A stretch of DNA of 64,000 nucleotides, from positions 372,001 through 436,000 of the forward strand of contig CM056875.1 of assembly GCA_029876055.1 (NCBI GenBank), written 5' to 3'. This DNA comes from Madurella fahalii (Eukaryota > Ascomycota > Sordariomycetes > Sordariales). Shown here piece by piece: positions 1-10,608 of this stretch. The notes below the pieces were generated by a model. It did not search any database. It was not told the origin of the DNA and was given only the letters and a program-made list of their open reading frames with translations. The number at the start of each line of letters is the position of its first letter. The stretch's first letter is position 1. The position numbers and the translations under genes are program-made.

Positions 1-34
1 GGCAAGAGGTTCAACCATTGAATCACCATCATAT

Positions 35-480
35 TTGGTTTCAGCAGCAACCATGGGGTTCCTGTCGACCAACAGCAGCGTGCCCAGAAGTGGCAGAAAA
101 ATTACCGTTTGCGGCATCGGCGTACGGCTACCCCGCAGCATACGCAGCACCGACGCGCTCTGGAACTTTCCCGCCAACAGCAAAGATGCCCGTAGTCCCG
201 TCCCCGCTAGCCGGTACAATTCTGTCGGGTTCGATGATTATCCTTGGCAATAAGAGTGCCATCACGGCCAGGCTGAGGTACTTTCTTGACGAGGACCTCT
301 CGAGCCTCGACGGATCCTTCTTCTCATCGAGCAAGGACGAGCTTGGAAAGTGCGATCCCCAGCAGAGACAGCTCCTTGAGTGACCAAAGAGTGCCTTGGA
401 AGATGCCGGCGAGGTTGGCTACCGAGGGCGCAAGGTGGGCTGCTACGTGGGCCACTTCGAGAACTAAGGCTACTGGAATC
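35..480 (+). pseudogene. Polyketide synthase ketosynthase (KS) N-terminus relic
   Basis: The reading matches the start of a fungal reducing PKS KS domain: an ITVCGIGVRLP-like opening, ALWNF and SRYNSVGFDD in one frame. YFLDEDLSSLDGSFFS and the KS hallmark DPQQRQLLE follow in the next frame, and then ALEDAGEVGYRGRKVGCYVG. A frame change lies near 245-260. In-frame stops occur at 381-383 (TGA just after the QLLE motif) and shortly after the CYVGHFEN stretch. The active-site Cys segment (TACSSSL) is not recognisable downstream, so the copy is truncated and dead. The window may cut off a little upstream sequence. Family assignment is firm; the product of the ancestral enzyme cannot be inferred. 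Confidence 0.8.
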
Positions 481-1735
481 GGAGTGCATCACCTCTGACG
501 GCGCTTGCGGACGAGGCAGTCGTGAAAGTTGTTCACGTAGTTGCACTCTTGGCAATCAGCACATTATCCCACTATTCATGAGATTCCCGGTGGTGAGGTT
601 CAGATAGCAATTTCCAGCACAGAGCACAGCGGCTGGATTGGCCGTCTAACATTGCTGGACGTTAAAATAAGGACGGAAATGGAACCCAAGCTCTTCCCGG
701 GGAGCGATCTCTGCAATGTACCGTAGGGATCAACGCCCAGCCAATCGATTCAAGCCGCTAAGCACAGACCAATGTTGGTCCTACAAGGCTCCGGGTTGAA
801 AGGTTAGTGCGGTACAACCAAGCTGCCAAAAGTAGGGGGATTTACCACAATATTCAGGGTTCGTTTGGCTGCAAATATTACGAATTTATTGTCTGGAATG
901 GCTTGCCAGTTTTAAATGCGCTAGTTGGGACCCTAGCAACCACCCCGGGTAATTCACTCGCACTAACCTTTCAAACCCTGGAGCCTTGTACTACAATAGG
1001 GCCCTAAACTCAACCCTTATTTGTTACCCTCCCGGCACTACCTCGGTTTTAAATGAGTCTCATGCTGCTGCGCAGAGCGAAGTGATTCGGGGTCTCGCTT
1101 GAGAACTAGAACTTGATTCGCACGTCTGTCAACGAGTCAACGGGAAGCTACATTAGGGCAGGAGCTGGCTCTCTCTGCTCTGTCCTGGAACTTCCCGCGG
1201 TATGCTCGGCTTGGCTGATGCTTTTTCTTGATTGGCCTCTTGCCTCTCTCTTCTACCCTTGACTACTTTGAAGCGGGTGGCCCATGCATGACCCGGCCAA
1301 ACATTCAGAGCAACAGAGATTACATTCAGTCACCTCTGCCGATCCCCTGCCCAATCTCATCAAGCCCCACTTCGGGGTATTGGGTGGGGTGAACCCTACA
1401 GGCGTGCTTGGTTGAATAGCACGGAACGCCCAGAGGTAAAATGCCTTTACAAGCTGTCATGAATACCGACAGCCGTTTGGATTGGTCTCCCAACACAGAT
1501 AGGGACAACTAACAAAAGAGGGCAATAATTCAATTGGAAACCAAGCATGAAAATCCATACACAATCTTGACCAAGGTCGTGAGATCTCCGAAAGAGCGTA
1601 ACCGCAACATCTCATCCGGTGAACAAGTCATCATTCGGCCCGGGGGAAGACCCCAGCCCTTCCTCTCATCCACCCGATCTTCCTATCGCTTCAACCCCTG
1701 CCAGCGCGCCCCGCTTAATGCAGCAACCCCACCAG
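481..1735. other. Gene-free stretch after the PKS relic
   Basis: About 1.25 kb with only short, non-conserved open frames. A frame at 541-726 could be further scrambled PKS sequence but has no diagnostic motif. Nothing else is supported. Confidence 0.5.
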
Positions 1736-2972
1736 TCACAGAAGCATGCCCTGCGCCGCCACCACCATACCGACAAAGGAGACGAGCAAAGCCTGCCAGG
1801 GCAGCGGCTTGGCTGAGCCCGAGCCAGCGCCCGTGGCCGTGCCTGAGCCCGTACCCGAGTCCGAGTCCGAGTCCGAGCCCGAGTTTGCGGAGGCGGTCAT
1901 AAGCTGTGAACCCCAAGACTTGTCAGTCTACTGCCGGCCATTTGGAGCCAGGGTCAAAAAGCATAGAGCAGCTCACCTTGTCGACCGTATGCACGACGCC
2001 GTTAATGATGATGGCATCGCCCTTGACGATCTTTGCACCGCCAATGGTGACCTCGTCGCCCTGCACCGAGATTGTCACGTTGGTCTGCCCCAGAGTGCGG
2101 TAGGTGCCACCGTTCTTGAGCAGGGGCGTGTAGCCCGGGAAGTCGACTATAACGTGTTCCTTGCAGAGCTGGGCAACCTCGTCGTCGGGCAGGTCGCCCG
2201 CGGCCTCCCAGGCGGCATCATTGGGGGCCAAAACGGTGATGCTGGGCCTGTTATCGAGCTCCATGGTGAGGCCGGCCTTCTGCAGCGCGGCGGCGAAAGC
2301 GTTGGCATCTATAAGTGGGAGCGTGGCGGACAGGGTGGAGGGTAGTGTCAGGACCCTGGTTATGTTAGATTACGTTAGCATACTGTTCGGCTGACGGTGA
2401 TTCGGGGAACTGGGCTGTGGGCCTAGTCGGGGAAGAGATACAGACCCGTCAATGGGGCGGACGACGCCGCTGTCAAAGGGTATGTCATCTCCCGCCACCC
2501 CGACGGTCGTCCCGAGGCCGCCGTGCACGGTAGGCCGCGCTGCCGAGGGCACGTTCTTCTCGACAAGGGACTGGTTGTGCCCGGACCCGAGGTTCACGAA
2601 CGCGGGGTCGTTAAGCAGCGTCTCACGGACAGCGCCCGGTGGGGCGTCGGCAGACCCGGCGTCCCCGTTGTCGGGGTACACTGCGGGGTCCACAAACGTG
2701 GGTGCGGTATTTCGCACGGCGCCGAATGAGTTGCTAGCGTCGTTCTTCAGGATGGCGCGGACACCGTCAGACAGCGAGTTCCCAGCCGCGGTGAGGGCGG
2801 CATTGGTCGGGGCATAGATGATCAGCCCAGGGCCGGCGCTGAGGATCGGATCTCCCTCGAGCAGTTCGGCGTACCCGGAGAAGCCGTTGTCCTGGAGAAC
2901 CGTCAGCAGCGACTGCGCTAAAGCCTGCGCAACGCCGAGGGCGAACAAGCCGACGAAGTTATTAGGACGCAT
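1736..2972 (-). CDS. GPI-anchored fasciclin-like protein, two FAS1 domains
   Basis: Spliced model: exons 2972-2446, 2355-1977 and 1903-1736 (minus strand), 357 aa. The start is the ATG at 2972, which gives a clean signal peptide (MRPNNFVGLFALGVAQALAQ). FAS1 domain 1 carries LIIYAPTNAAL and domain 2 carries ITVLAPNDAAW and INGVVHTVDK, the H1/H2-type motifs of fasciclin domains. Intron 1 (90 bp) has a weak GTCTGT donor but is the only junction that joins PIDG to VLTLPSTLSA in frame. Intron 2 (73 bp) has donor GTGAGC and acceptor TTCACAG. The last exon encodes a Ser/Gly/Asp tail (SDSDSDSGTGSGT) and a terminal hydrophobic segment without charged residues, as in GPI-anchored wall proteins. The likely role is cell-surface adhesion or wall organisation; the surface location is inferred from the leader and tail. 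Confidence 0.88.
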
Positions 2973-4091
2973 CCTCGCCAAAGGCTCGAAGGCTGCTGTC
3001 AGAACTGCCGGGGTCGTACCGGGGTTTGAGGGCTATGTGAATAAGATGTGAGCTGCGCGCCTTGCTAAGTCTGAAATTTGTGGTGCCCCGATCGAGATGA
3101 GTGCATCAGATTGCCTTGATGGCTCCTATCTTGCGCGTGCTCGCAGCATCCTCGGATGGTGTTAAGTACTGTAAGCGGCAGCGTCACCTCCTTAGCTGCT
3201 CAGCACCCTCCTACTTCCATGGCCAGCCTCATCGGGCATTTCACCATATCGCCGCTATCTCTGCCAGTCGTCAAGGGGGAAAATATGCCCGGGTTCCAAT
3301 CTCCTGCGCCAATAATATCGAATGGAACTGGTTCTCAGCACCTTTCGGCCCGAGAGCCAAAACACACCAGCCATTGCCTAGCAGCCTCATTTCCCGTTAC
3401 GTATATGAAATAAAAGATACAACTGCGTGCGTCGGGCTACGTTACCGATAGAAACTTGTCGCGACGATATTGGATGACACAAAATTCAGAAGCCATCAGG
3501 CCTCCTCAGATGTTGACGAATATCTAATAGCGGCCAGACTCGGTCGACGACTTCCCGGAAAACCGGCATCAGAGGGTAGCCTCCCAGTCGAATCATTACG
3601 GAGATGCTATTTCACCTCATGCCGCTCCAACCGCGCCTCCGATACTATTCGCCTATATCGGGGATTGACGTGGTATCCGGCCCGGAACTTGGGGTATGTG
3701 GCTGGCTAGCATGTCGATCCTATCCTGACCAACTGCATATGCAGGGTCTAGCGCACAGCTCTGCAGCGGCTGGGAGGGGTTGCGGAGGTGCAGCCTTGTG
3801 CAACCGTGCAGAGATCGCAAGGTATGAATTACACAGTCTTCCTCAGTATGCTAGCCACGGGGCATGTCCTGTCAAACCTTGATGCAGCATAACGACGCTC
3901 TGCTTCAGAGCCGGGGCTCCAAGACGGTCAGGAGACGAGACGAGACTACGAACAGTTCACAGAAAGACGCAACCAAAAAGAAACCACACTGACAGTCTGG
4001 TACGGTGTAATTAGGCCGACGAGGCTGCCCACACTGCAAGACGCATCAGCTAACTACACTCCCGCCCTAGCAGAGCTAAGATCAAGTTAAG
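2973..4091. other. Intergenic region between divergent genes
   Basis: This 1.1 kb holds the upstream regions of the fasciclin gene (minus) and the three-TM gene (plus). No conserved open frame or RNA gene was recognised. Confidence 0.5.
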
Positions 4092-6171
4092 ATGGCCGAC
4101 ATTTACACCCCGCCACCAGACTCGGCCTACCTTCTCCTGACACCCTTCGATATGCCGACCGAGAGCGGCTCGGTCCGGGCCGTGGCCTTCTCCGGCAACA
4201 GCGGGACCCTCCTCACGGCCGCCCTCTCGGTCGCCTTCACCGTTATCTTCATCTGCCTCTGGAACTTCATCTGCTTCCTGTTCATAATGTCGTCTAGTGA
4301 ACCGTCGCGGCGCCGTTATGTAGCGCTGGTAACACTATGGAACTCCAACGACGCGTGGTTCGCTTTTAAGGAGCTGGCCAGCTACACTTACCACTTCAGT
4401 CCCACCTACACCGGCGACAAGTCATCCAAGTCATCCACTCCCTCCCCCAACACCCCTACCCACTCCGGCGACAAGTCATCCAAATCATCCACTCCCTCCC
4501 CCAATACCACTACCCACTCCGGCGACAAGTCATCTAAGTCATCCACTCCCGAGTCGGATACTGACCCCTTCTGGTATGGCCTCACGCTCACCGTCCTCGC
4601 CTTTTGCGTCTATGGCGGGAGCTTGGTGCTGGGTATCGTGGGGCCTTCGCTGGTGCAGATCGGCAGCGTTGCGCCGGTGCGGCCGAGCTCCGTATACTAT
4701 CCCGTTACACCGCAGCCGACAGTGTATGTCGATATCCTCAAGGAGTTTGGCATGCGTGCGCCTGGTGTCCTGCGCGCGCTCGGCAGTGTCGAGGCTGCTA
4801 AGGTGACGATGCGGTCGCGAGTGAGCGTTGACTACGACCGCGGTGCTGGTGTATGGGAGAACGGCGAGCCAATCCACCGGCTAGCATACGACTACCGCGT
4901 CAGTGGGATCGAACTCGGCCTTCAGCATGGCGCTGGCCTTGAGCTGGCTGTCCGGGGCGCCTGCGTTACTGAGTACAGCTGGTACGCCGACAACCAGAGG
5001 GAGAGCACCGACCTCTACCAGCTGTGGGGCCGCAATGATGCCAGCTTCCCGGTTCCTATCGACCCATACAACATCCAGCATGCCCCTAAGGCAACCTTCT
5101 GGCCCCACCCGGAGGCCCCCGCCCAGTACGCCAAAGACGGCAATATATCGTTTGCCGTCATCGTCTGGTCCGCTCACCGTACTAGTATTACCGAGGGTGC
5201 CGACCCGTGGTATACGACCGAGCCGCGGAACTCCAGCGTAGACGCGCCATATAACGCCCAGTTCTGGATGAAGCGTGCACGACCGGTCCTATCCTGCTGG
5301 GAGCAGAATACGTGGAGCTGGGCGGGCCAGACTGTCCGTAATGTGGCCGAGCTCAAGAACGTTACTGGCATCAAGGTACCCCAGAGCCTGCTCGCTGTAC
5401 TCGAGGCTGCCTTCACCACGCCCGTCCTCGTACGGCTCGGCAACGCGAGCGGCGACTCGGCGTTACGATCCCGGACCACAAGCCCCAACGGTGTCATCGA
5501 CGCAGGCGCATCGAGCATCCACGACGACATGGAGCGTCTACTCGTAGCTAGCTTTGTCGCGTCGCGCAACGTCTTTGTAGACGCCATCATGTTCGAGCAG
5601 GACGGCACCTACCCGAACCTCGTCCAAGACTCGACGGGGCAGCCGGCGGCGGGCGCAGGCGACTTTGTTGTCTCAAGCCCAGATATCCAGACATTCTCCC
5701 TAGGCGGCATCGTCGCTATCGTGGTTATCCTCATCGTGCTGCTGCTCATTGAGTCCGTCATTTCCTGCATCATCAGGCTCCACCCCCACCCGCAGAAGCC
5801 CGGGAAAGGCCAGGAGACAGCAAGCTCAAACACAGCAAGCACAAACGGAGCAACATATGACAGGCTGATTCGATTCAGGGTGCTGTCGGCGTTGCAGCTG
5901 TTCCGTCGCATCTATGAACTGAAGCTGGGTCGAGCAGATCTTAATAACTGGCCGTGTAATGAACACTTTCCGACAAAAGCCGATCGTCACGAATATAAGC
6001 TGGACTGGTGCCATATATCGAACAATTCTCGATGCAATGGCCACATTGAGCCTATCCCATCCACAGGTACAAACTAACTTCCTTGCCCTGGCTTCTTCGC
6101 TGTCACCCATAGCACTAACCAAAGATACAGACCCTCAGAACAACTCCAACGATCAACAAGCTAGCAAGTAG
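4092..6171 (+). CDS. Fungal three-TM membrane protein of unknown function
   Basis: Exon 1 runs 4092-6066 from the first ATG and exon 2 runs 6131-6171, giving 671 aa. I prefer splicing the last intron (64 bp, donor GTACAA, branch CACTAACC, acceptor GATACAG) because it joins IPST to DPQNNSNDQQASK in frame; unspliced, the protein ends three codons later at 6077. Hydrophobic spans lie near residues 40-65, 157-185 and 535-560. A large domain between the second and third spans carries several Cys residues and possible N-glycosylation sites (NISF, NVTG, NASG), so it is probably lumenal or extracellular. Residues about 107-154 are three copies of an 18-aa Ser/Lys-rich repeat. A Lys/Arg-rich tail follows the last TM. 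It resembles hypothetical membrane proteins common in Sordariomycetes; I know of no assigned function. Confidence 0.85.
4411..4553 (+). repeat. In-frame 54-bp tandem repeat, nearly three copies
   Basis: Copies begin at 4411, 4465 and 4519. They encode GDKSSKSSTPSPNTxTHS between the first two membrane spans of the three-TM protein. The copies differ by a few substitutions; the third is shortened and leads into ESDTDPF. Confidence 0.9.
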
Positions 6172-6706
6172 TCCACCACTGCTTGACGAATGGCTTGCTC
6201 TCGGTTTGTTTTTGATGCGATCGGGATTACGCGTGTTGTCTGCCAGGACTGCCACCTTGATGAAGATGCAGCGCAGGGGAAGAAAAACAAGACGCCTGGG
6301 CTTGGTGTGACAGATTTTCTCTTGGTTCTCATGCAACGCTGAAATGTTGGCGTTTCGGATGCGAATTGAGAACCGGTTCATTTGCGATGTTTGTGATGTT
6401 TCGCCCTTCTAGTCCCCTACAACTACCAGAAGCGCTAAGCCGCATCGAGCCGGGTTGGCTCCAAGAGCCTTCTTGGCCGAGTCGTGGCTATGAGCTACTG
6501 TACCACGCCCCACCTATTTCGTTCGGTCCTTTGGACTACCACTATACCGAAAGCTCAGGTGCTCAGACTGTGGTGGGCGGTACAGTTGTACCGGATGTAC
6601 TACGGGATCCAACTTTGATGTATCTAGTTAGACCGGCTAAGCATATCGCTAGTAGCTAGTCTGGGGCCGGGATGAAGCATACTGACTCTTAAGTTACAGA
6701 AAATAG
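6172..6706. other. Gene-free stretch before solo LTR A1
   Basis: An open frame at 6366-6659 has no recognisable motif. Nothing else is supported. Confidence 0.45.
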
Positions 6707-6711
6707 GGGTT

Positions 6712-6910
6712 TGTCGCGCTGGAAATCGCACTTGTGGAGCTCGGCTCCTGACCGCCGAGCTCCGTAGCTCATCACGTGAGCTCGCCCAGACCACTTTCCT
6801 TTGTATTTAAGCCAGTCCTTCAGTCTCCTACTGCAGTAGATAGATCTTCAGAGACTTCAATCTTTCCAAGCACATCCCACGACCTCTGCTGAGCTCCTAT
6901 ACACGTGACA
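6712..6910 (+). repeat. Solo LTR, family A (copia type)
   Basis: This 199-bp element starts TGTCGCGCTGG and ends CGTGACA (TG...CA ends). It is flanked by a perfect 5-bp duplication GGGTT (6707-6711 and 6911-6915). It contains a TATA-like TTGTATTTAAG followed by CAGTCTCCTACTGCAG. It is clearly homologous, over its full and equal length, to the LTR at 60841-61039 that precedes the copia internal region. No internal region accompanies it, so it is a solo LTR left by LTR-LTR recombination. Confidence 0.93.
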
Positions 6911-6915
6911 GGGTT

Positions 6916-7883
6916 GCTGACTAATGAGTTAGGGAAAACAACCCCTAGGCATCTCGGCCTCCTGCCAATGAACCTGATTCCCCGTGTGACTCGGAGTACC
7001 TGACGATCACTTTCAACAGGATGCCGCTGACTCTAGCTCACCTTAGGTCGCGCGACCCTTCTCAGGCGCTCACCCAGACATCACCCAAGGCCAAGCGGAG
7101 CTAATCGCTCAACCATAAGCCGCTCCTTGGGGATTACAGATGGGTCCCTGTCTCCCCGTGTGCCCGGGCTTACAGGTAAGCTCCTACAAGACCTTTGAAA
7201 GTGCGTTCAAGTGAATCACGGTGTAACATCCGCACCGGTTCTAACATGTCTCGTACATGAGTTGGCGTGGTCCATAGCAGCTGTAACCTTCCACCGGCCG
7301 CTGATCCCCATAGGCCGCCGAACTAACCGGCTGCCCCGGTGACAGCAAGGAGTCCTAACGGTAAGCATTGTCTATTCGAGGCAATTATTCGTAACCATCT
7401 CACATTTGTCACTGAGGAAAATTTCTGTATATGGTGCTTAAAGGCAGTTCCTTTGCTCCGCGCTAGCGGGGTTAGGGGCAATCCCATTCTAACCTCTTCC
7501 GGGGCTCTGCTACTATCTCCTCGCTCATCTGCCTACAACGGGCTACAACTCACAGATATTCCCTCCTTCTGTCTTGGCCTATAAAGACAAAAGCAAGGAA
7601 AATATTTAGACGTTGTCGCGCGAAAGCGACGTCGCAATTGCAGTCAAGCAATTGCACCTTAAGTAGGACAGACGGTTATAACAGCCCTAGGACAGTTATA
7701 CGCATCGTAGAGGTGAGAATCTAAATACTCGTCTCGCTGCCGCTCGGCGATTGATATGCGAAAAGAAAGTGAAGTAGTATAACGTATATTATCAGCGAAA
7801 GTGCTATATCACCGAAAGTTCCATAAAATCGCACCTACGTAATAGAAACCATGATGATTCTACCAAAACAGCTTAAAACAATT
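6916..7883. other. Gene-free stretch between two solo LTRs
   Basis: No conserved coding frame. It contains one copy (7633-7664) of a 32-base motif with paired GCAATTGC palindromes that recurs at 36319-36350. Confidence 0.5.
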
Positions 7884-7888
7884 GAAAC

Positions 7889-8159
7889 TGTCAAAAGGAT
7901 CAGGTGCCAGTCCAAAGGATCAGGATCACAGGATCTATTGCAGGAGCCAAATCCATGTACTCTGGTCAGCTAAGGCAGGCTAGCAGCTGACTGTGCCACT
8001 GTACAGACGTTATCCTGTACGGGTATCTCGTCTATAAAAGGAGCAAGCTCTCCAGCAGAGATAGAGGGGGCAGAGACAATGAAGACAAGGAAGACAAGAC
8101 ACACAAAAAGTCCTCAACTGTCATTTCCCCACGATTCAGAGGTGCCGTGCTTTCCGACA
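7889..8159 (+). repeat. Solo LTR, family B, copy 1
   Basis: This 271-bp element starts TGTCAAAAGGATCAGG and ends TTTCCGACA. Internal landmarks shared with three other copies are GGATCACAGGATCT, CATGTACTCT, the TATA box TCTATAAAAGGAG and GATTCAGAGGTGCCGTG. The flanking pentamers are GAAAC (7884-7888) and GGAAC (8160-8164), an imperfect target duplication differing by one G/A transition, as expected for an older or RIP-touched insertion. Confidence 0.93.
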
Positions 8160-8164
8160 GGAAC

Positions 8165-8610
8165 TACAGTCTGTAGCTCTCTATCAACAAATTGGGCTTA
8201 TTAGGCATCCACAAAATACGGTCCGCAGACCTTGATTCAATTGATGTGTATCTGTGGTTGCACTGCAGAGATCGCGCTCGGGCAGGGAGCTGGGGAAAGC
8301 TGATCGTGGGCGTGTCAGGTGATCTAGCGCCTGTTAACAGGTGCTCCCGACTGCAAGGATCCAGCCCTCATTTCCAACACTCATTTCCAACAGATGCTGT
8401 ATCTTAGACTAGCTTGACGTGTTAGAAAAAGCGGAGAAACACTGCGTACCGATGGAGTGTTTTATAATTGTATGCCTAATAGACATCCCTTCATCTATGA
8501 CTTCTTCTTTCAGCCTGTCCGGTCGCGGTATGAACTGATGCTGTCCAGCCGACGACATGCTATTTAACATAAGCATGTGTCAGGACTGACTATACTACAC
8601 TCACAATCGA
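8165..8610. other. Gene-free stretch upstream of the FAD monooxygenase relic
   Basis: May contain badly decayed 5' sequence of the FAD-dependent monooxygenase relic, but no FAD-binding GxGxxG region can be read with confidence. Confidence 0.4.
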
Positions 8611-9540
8611 GTGGAGGTAGTTTTGCAAACACTATACAAAAACCTTATCCATAAGGAAAGAGTCTACGCGTATACACATGTTAAGGAGGTTGTCGAAGGC
8701 AACAGCACCGCAAATATTGTGTTCGAGAACGGGAGCGAATACAAGGGGGACCCGGTTGTCGGTACCGATGGCGTCTACAGCCTTTGCCACAAGTTGATGT
8801 GGAAAAATGCCAACGAGACTATTGACGGCTATAGTTCTACCGCGGAGAAGCGGAGTAACTTAGCCCGCTTGGATTCGATCTCTGTATACTGACCAGTGCC
8901 CAACTCAGCTATAAGACAATGTAGGTGGCTATTATCGCCTGCGTTCCTGATGCCCGACTTGGGACTCAACTATATATACAGCATCTTGTTCGACCGGGTT
9001 TCATTCCTGATGCTCTGCTAGCCCGACACTATCTACCTAACCGTGCACTTCAAGCTCCTGCTCGAGGAGCAGTGCCGCTGGCCCAACTGCCTACACTTTA
9101 CCAAGGCCGATATAGAGGCCTATCCGAAGCGGGTTGCTGACCTGCCCGTGTCCGAGTCGGTGCCGTTTGGAGAGCTGTGGCGTCGAAAGACACGTGCCTA
9201 CATTGTCTTGCTTGAGGAGGGTATCCTCAAGCACTGGCACTTCGGCCATATCGTCTTGCTCGGAGACGCTTGCTACAAGGTAACGCCAAATGCAGGCTTT
9301 GGAGGCTCGATTGCTATATAGAGTACACGGTCAGCTTGACAAACCGCCTCAGAGCAGCACTCCAGGTGCATCTGAGCAAGAAGCCGTCGGCGGTCGAGTT
9401 GAGTGACGCACTCGAGGCGGACATCAGGGACCACATGCCCTGCGCTATGAAGATGTTCTGGGTCAGCTGGGCGCTGACCCGCCTACAGTCATATGACAGC
9501 TGGCCCATGTACGTGGAGAGATTGATGACACAAAAGCGGC
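8611..9540 (+). pseudogene. FAD-dependent monooxygenase relic, PaxM/salicylate-hydroxylase-like
   Basis: Three separated pieces of one family can be read. The first (8611-8892) has VLQTLYKNL, then a middle segment FENGSEYKGDPVVGTDGVYS that matches the GADGVHS-type motif of the family. The second (9043-9321) has DLPVSESVPFGELWRRKTRAY, then HWHFGHIVLLGDACYKVTPN and AGFGG, the GD FAD-ribityl motif and C-terminal loop. The third (about 9310-9535) has SLTNRLRAALQ and SWALTRLQSYDSWPM in another frame. An in-frame TAG and a frame change at about 9315-9320, a frame loss between 8890 and 9040, and the missing N-terminal dinucleotide fold make it non-functional. PaxM-like enzymes act in indole-diterpene and meroterpenoid pathways, so with the PKS relic it suggests a lost secondary-metabolite locus (inference). 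Confidence 0.83.
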
Positions 9541-10608
9541 TGTCGGCCTTACAGCTACCTAATTCCGCCGGATGCTGTTGGAAGACGTGGGCCACGGAAG
9601 CCCCTGAGTTCAGGGGGCACAGTCGCACCCACTGTGGCTGGGCAAATAAGGAGGTCTTGGCACACAGGCCACAACAGACAGATCCATTACAAACCACTGT
9701 TGCCCTCAATTGAACAGCCTCAATTCGGCTACTTTGAAGCCCTCTGAATACATCGCTGTAAGCGCCTTACGTAGTTGCAACCGTGCCATCGTGGCTGCTG
9801 GTCTCCCAGCAGATGTGTCTGGAAAAAGTGAGGTTGTCCTTTATCCCGATGCCCGGTGGCAACTCAGCCGCTGCGCCTTGCAAAGACTTGGCCAGCATAG
9901 ATTTACTTTCGACACACAAAATCTCCGCGAGAACTTTACAACCACAACATGTTTAGAAGCTCGTTGTTGCGCAGCTTCGATGCGAGATGCCCCCTCGCGC
10001 AAACCATTTCCTAGAAGTAATTTGCACGAAGCGTACGTATTGTCGACTTTACAGAACAGCCGGCTATACCAGGTCTAGTGCACCACAAGCTCGTCCCGTT
10101 TGCGAGCGTGAGATATACCGTTTAGGTAATCAAACAGCAGGTTCCTGAACCGCGGACAGGGCCAAAAAAAAAAAAAAATGTGCAGATAGAGCTCCCACTT
10201 ATCAGAGGGGGACTACCTTGCACGCAGGGAAAGCTCTCAAGCAGAGCAAGCAAAAAGTGTGGGAAAGGTAATGGAATTTTGTTCTGTCCGAGGATCTTCG
10301 ACCCTAATCCTGACGAAATGCATCCACAACGGAACCTCCAAACGACAACCACAACACCACACAACACGGAGAGCGACATTGACGAACAAGGGGATTCTAA
10401 GCGTACAAGTGTTCCACTCTTCAAAACATCCTACGTGGCTCATCCGGCCAAGGAAACGTACAACTCTACCTCTACAAAAGAGACCTCACAATGCTACGCT
10501 ATGCAGAAAGAAGATAACCCAAAGAAATGCGTGATCCAACTTGGATCAGCCGCATCCAAGCACAAGAGAGGGGGTTTGCCAGGGCCAGGGCCAGCGCCCC
10601 GATCCAAC
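9541..10608. other. Gene-free stretch, 3' side of the 1498-aa gene
   Basis: About 1 kb with an A15 tract near 10165 and no conserved frame. Part may be 3' UTR, or an extra 3' exon, of the minus-strand gene ending at 10609, because GTGAGT overlaps that gene's stop codon. Confidence 0.45.

Noticed and set aside
2973..2981. Start of the fasciclin protein at 2981
   Set aside because: That codon is TTG; the ATG at 2972 gives a proper signal peptide.
9710..10078. 122-aa frame after the FAD monooxygenase relic
   Set aside because: No continuation of the monooxygenase family and no other similarity recognised.
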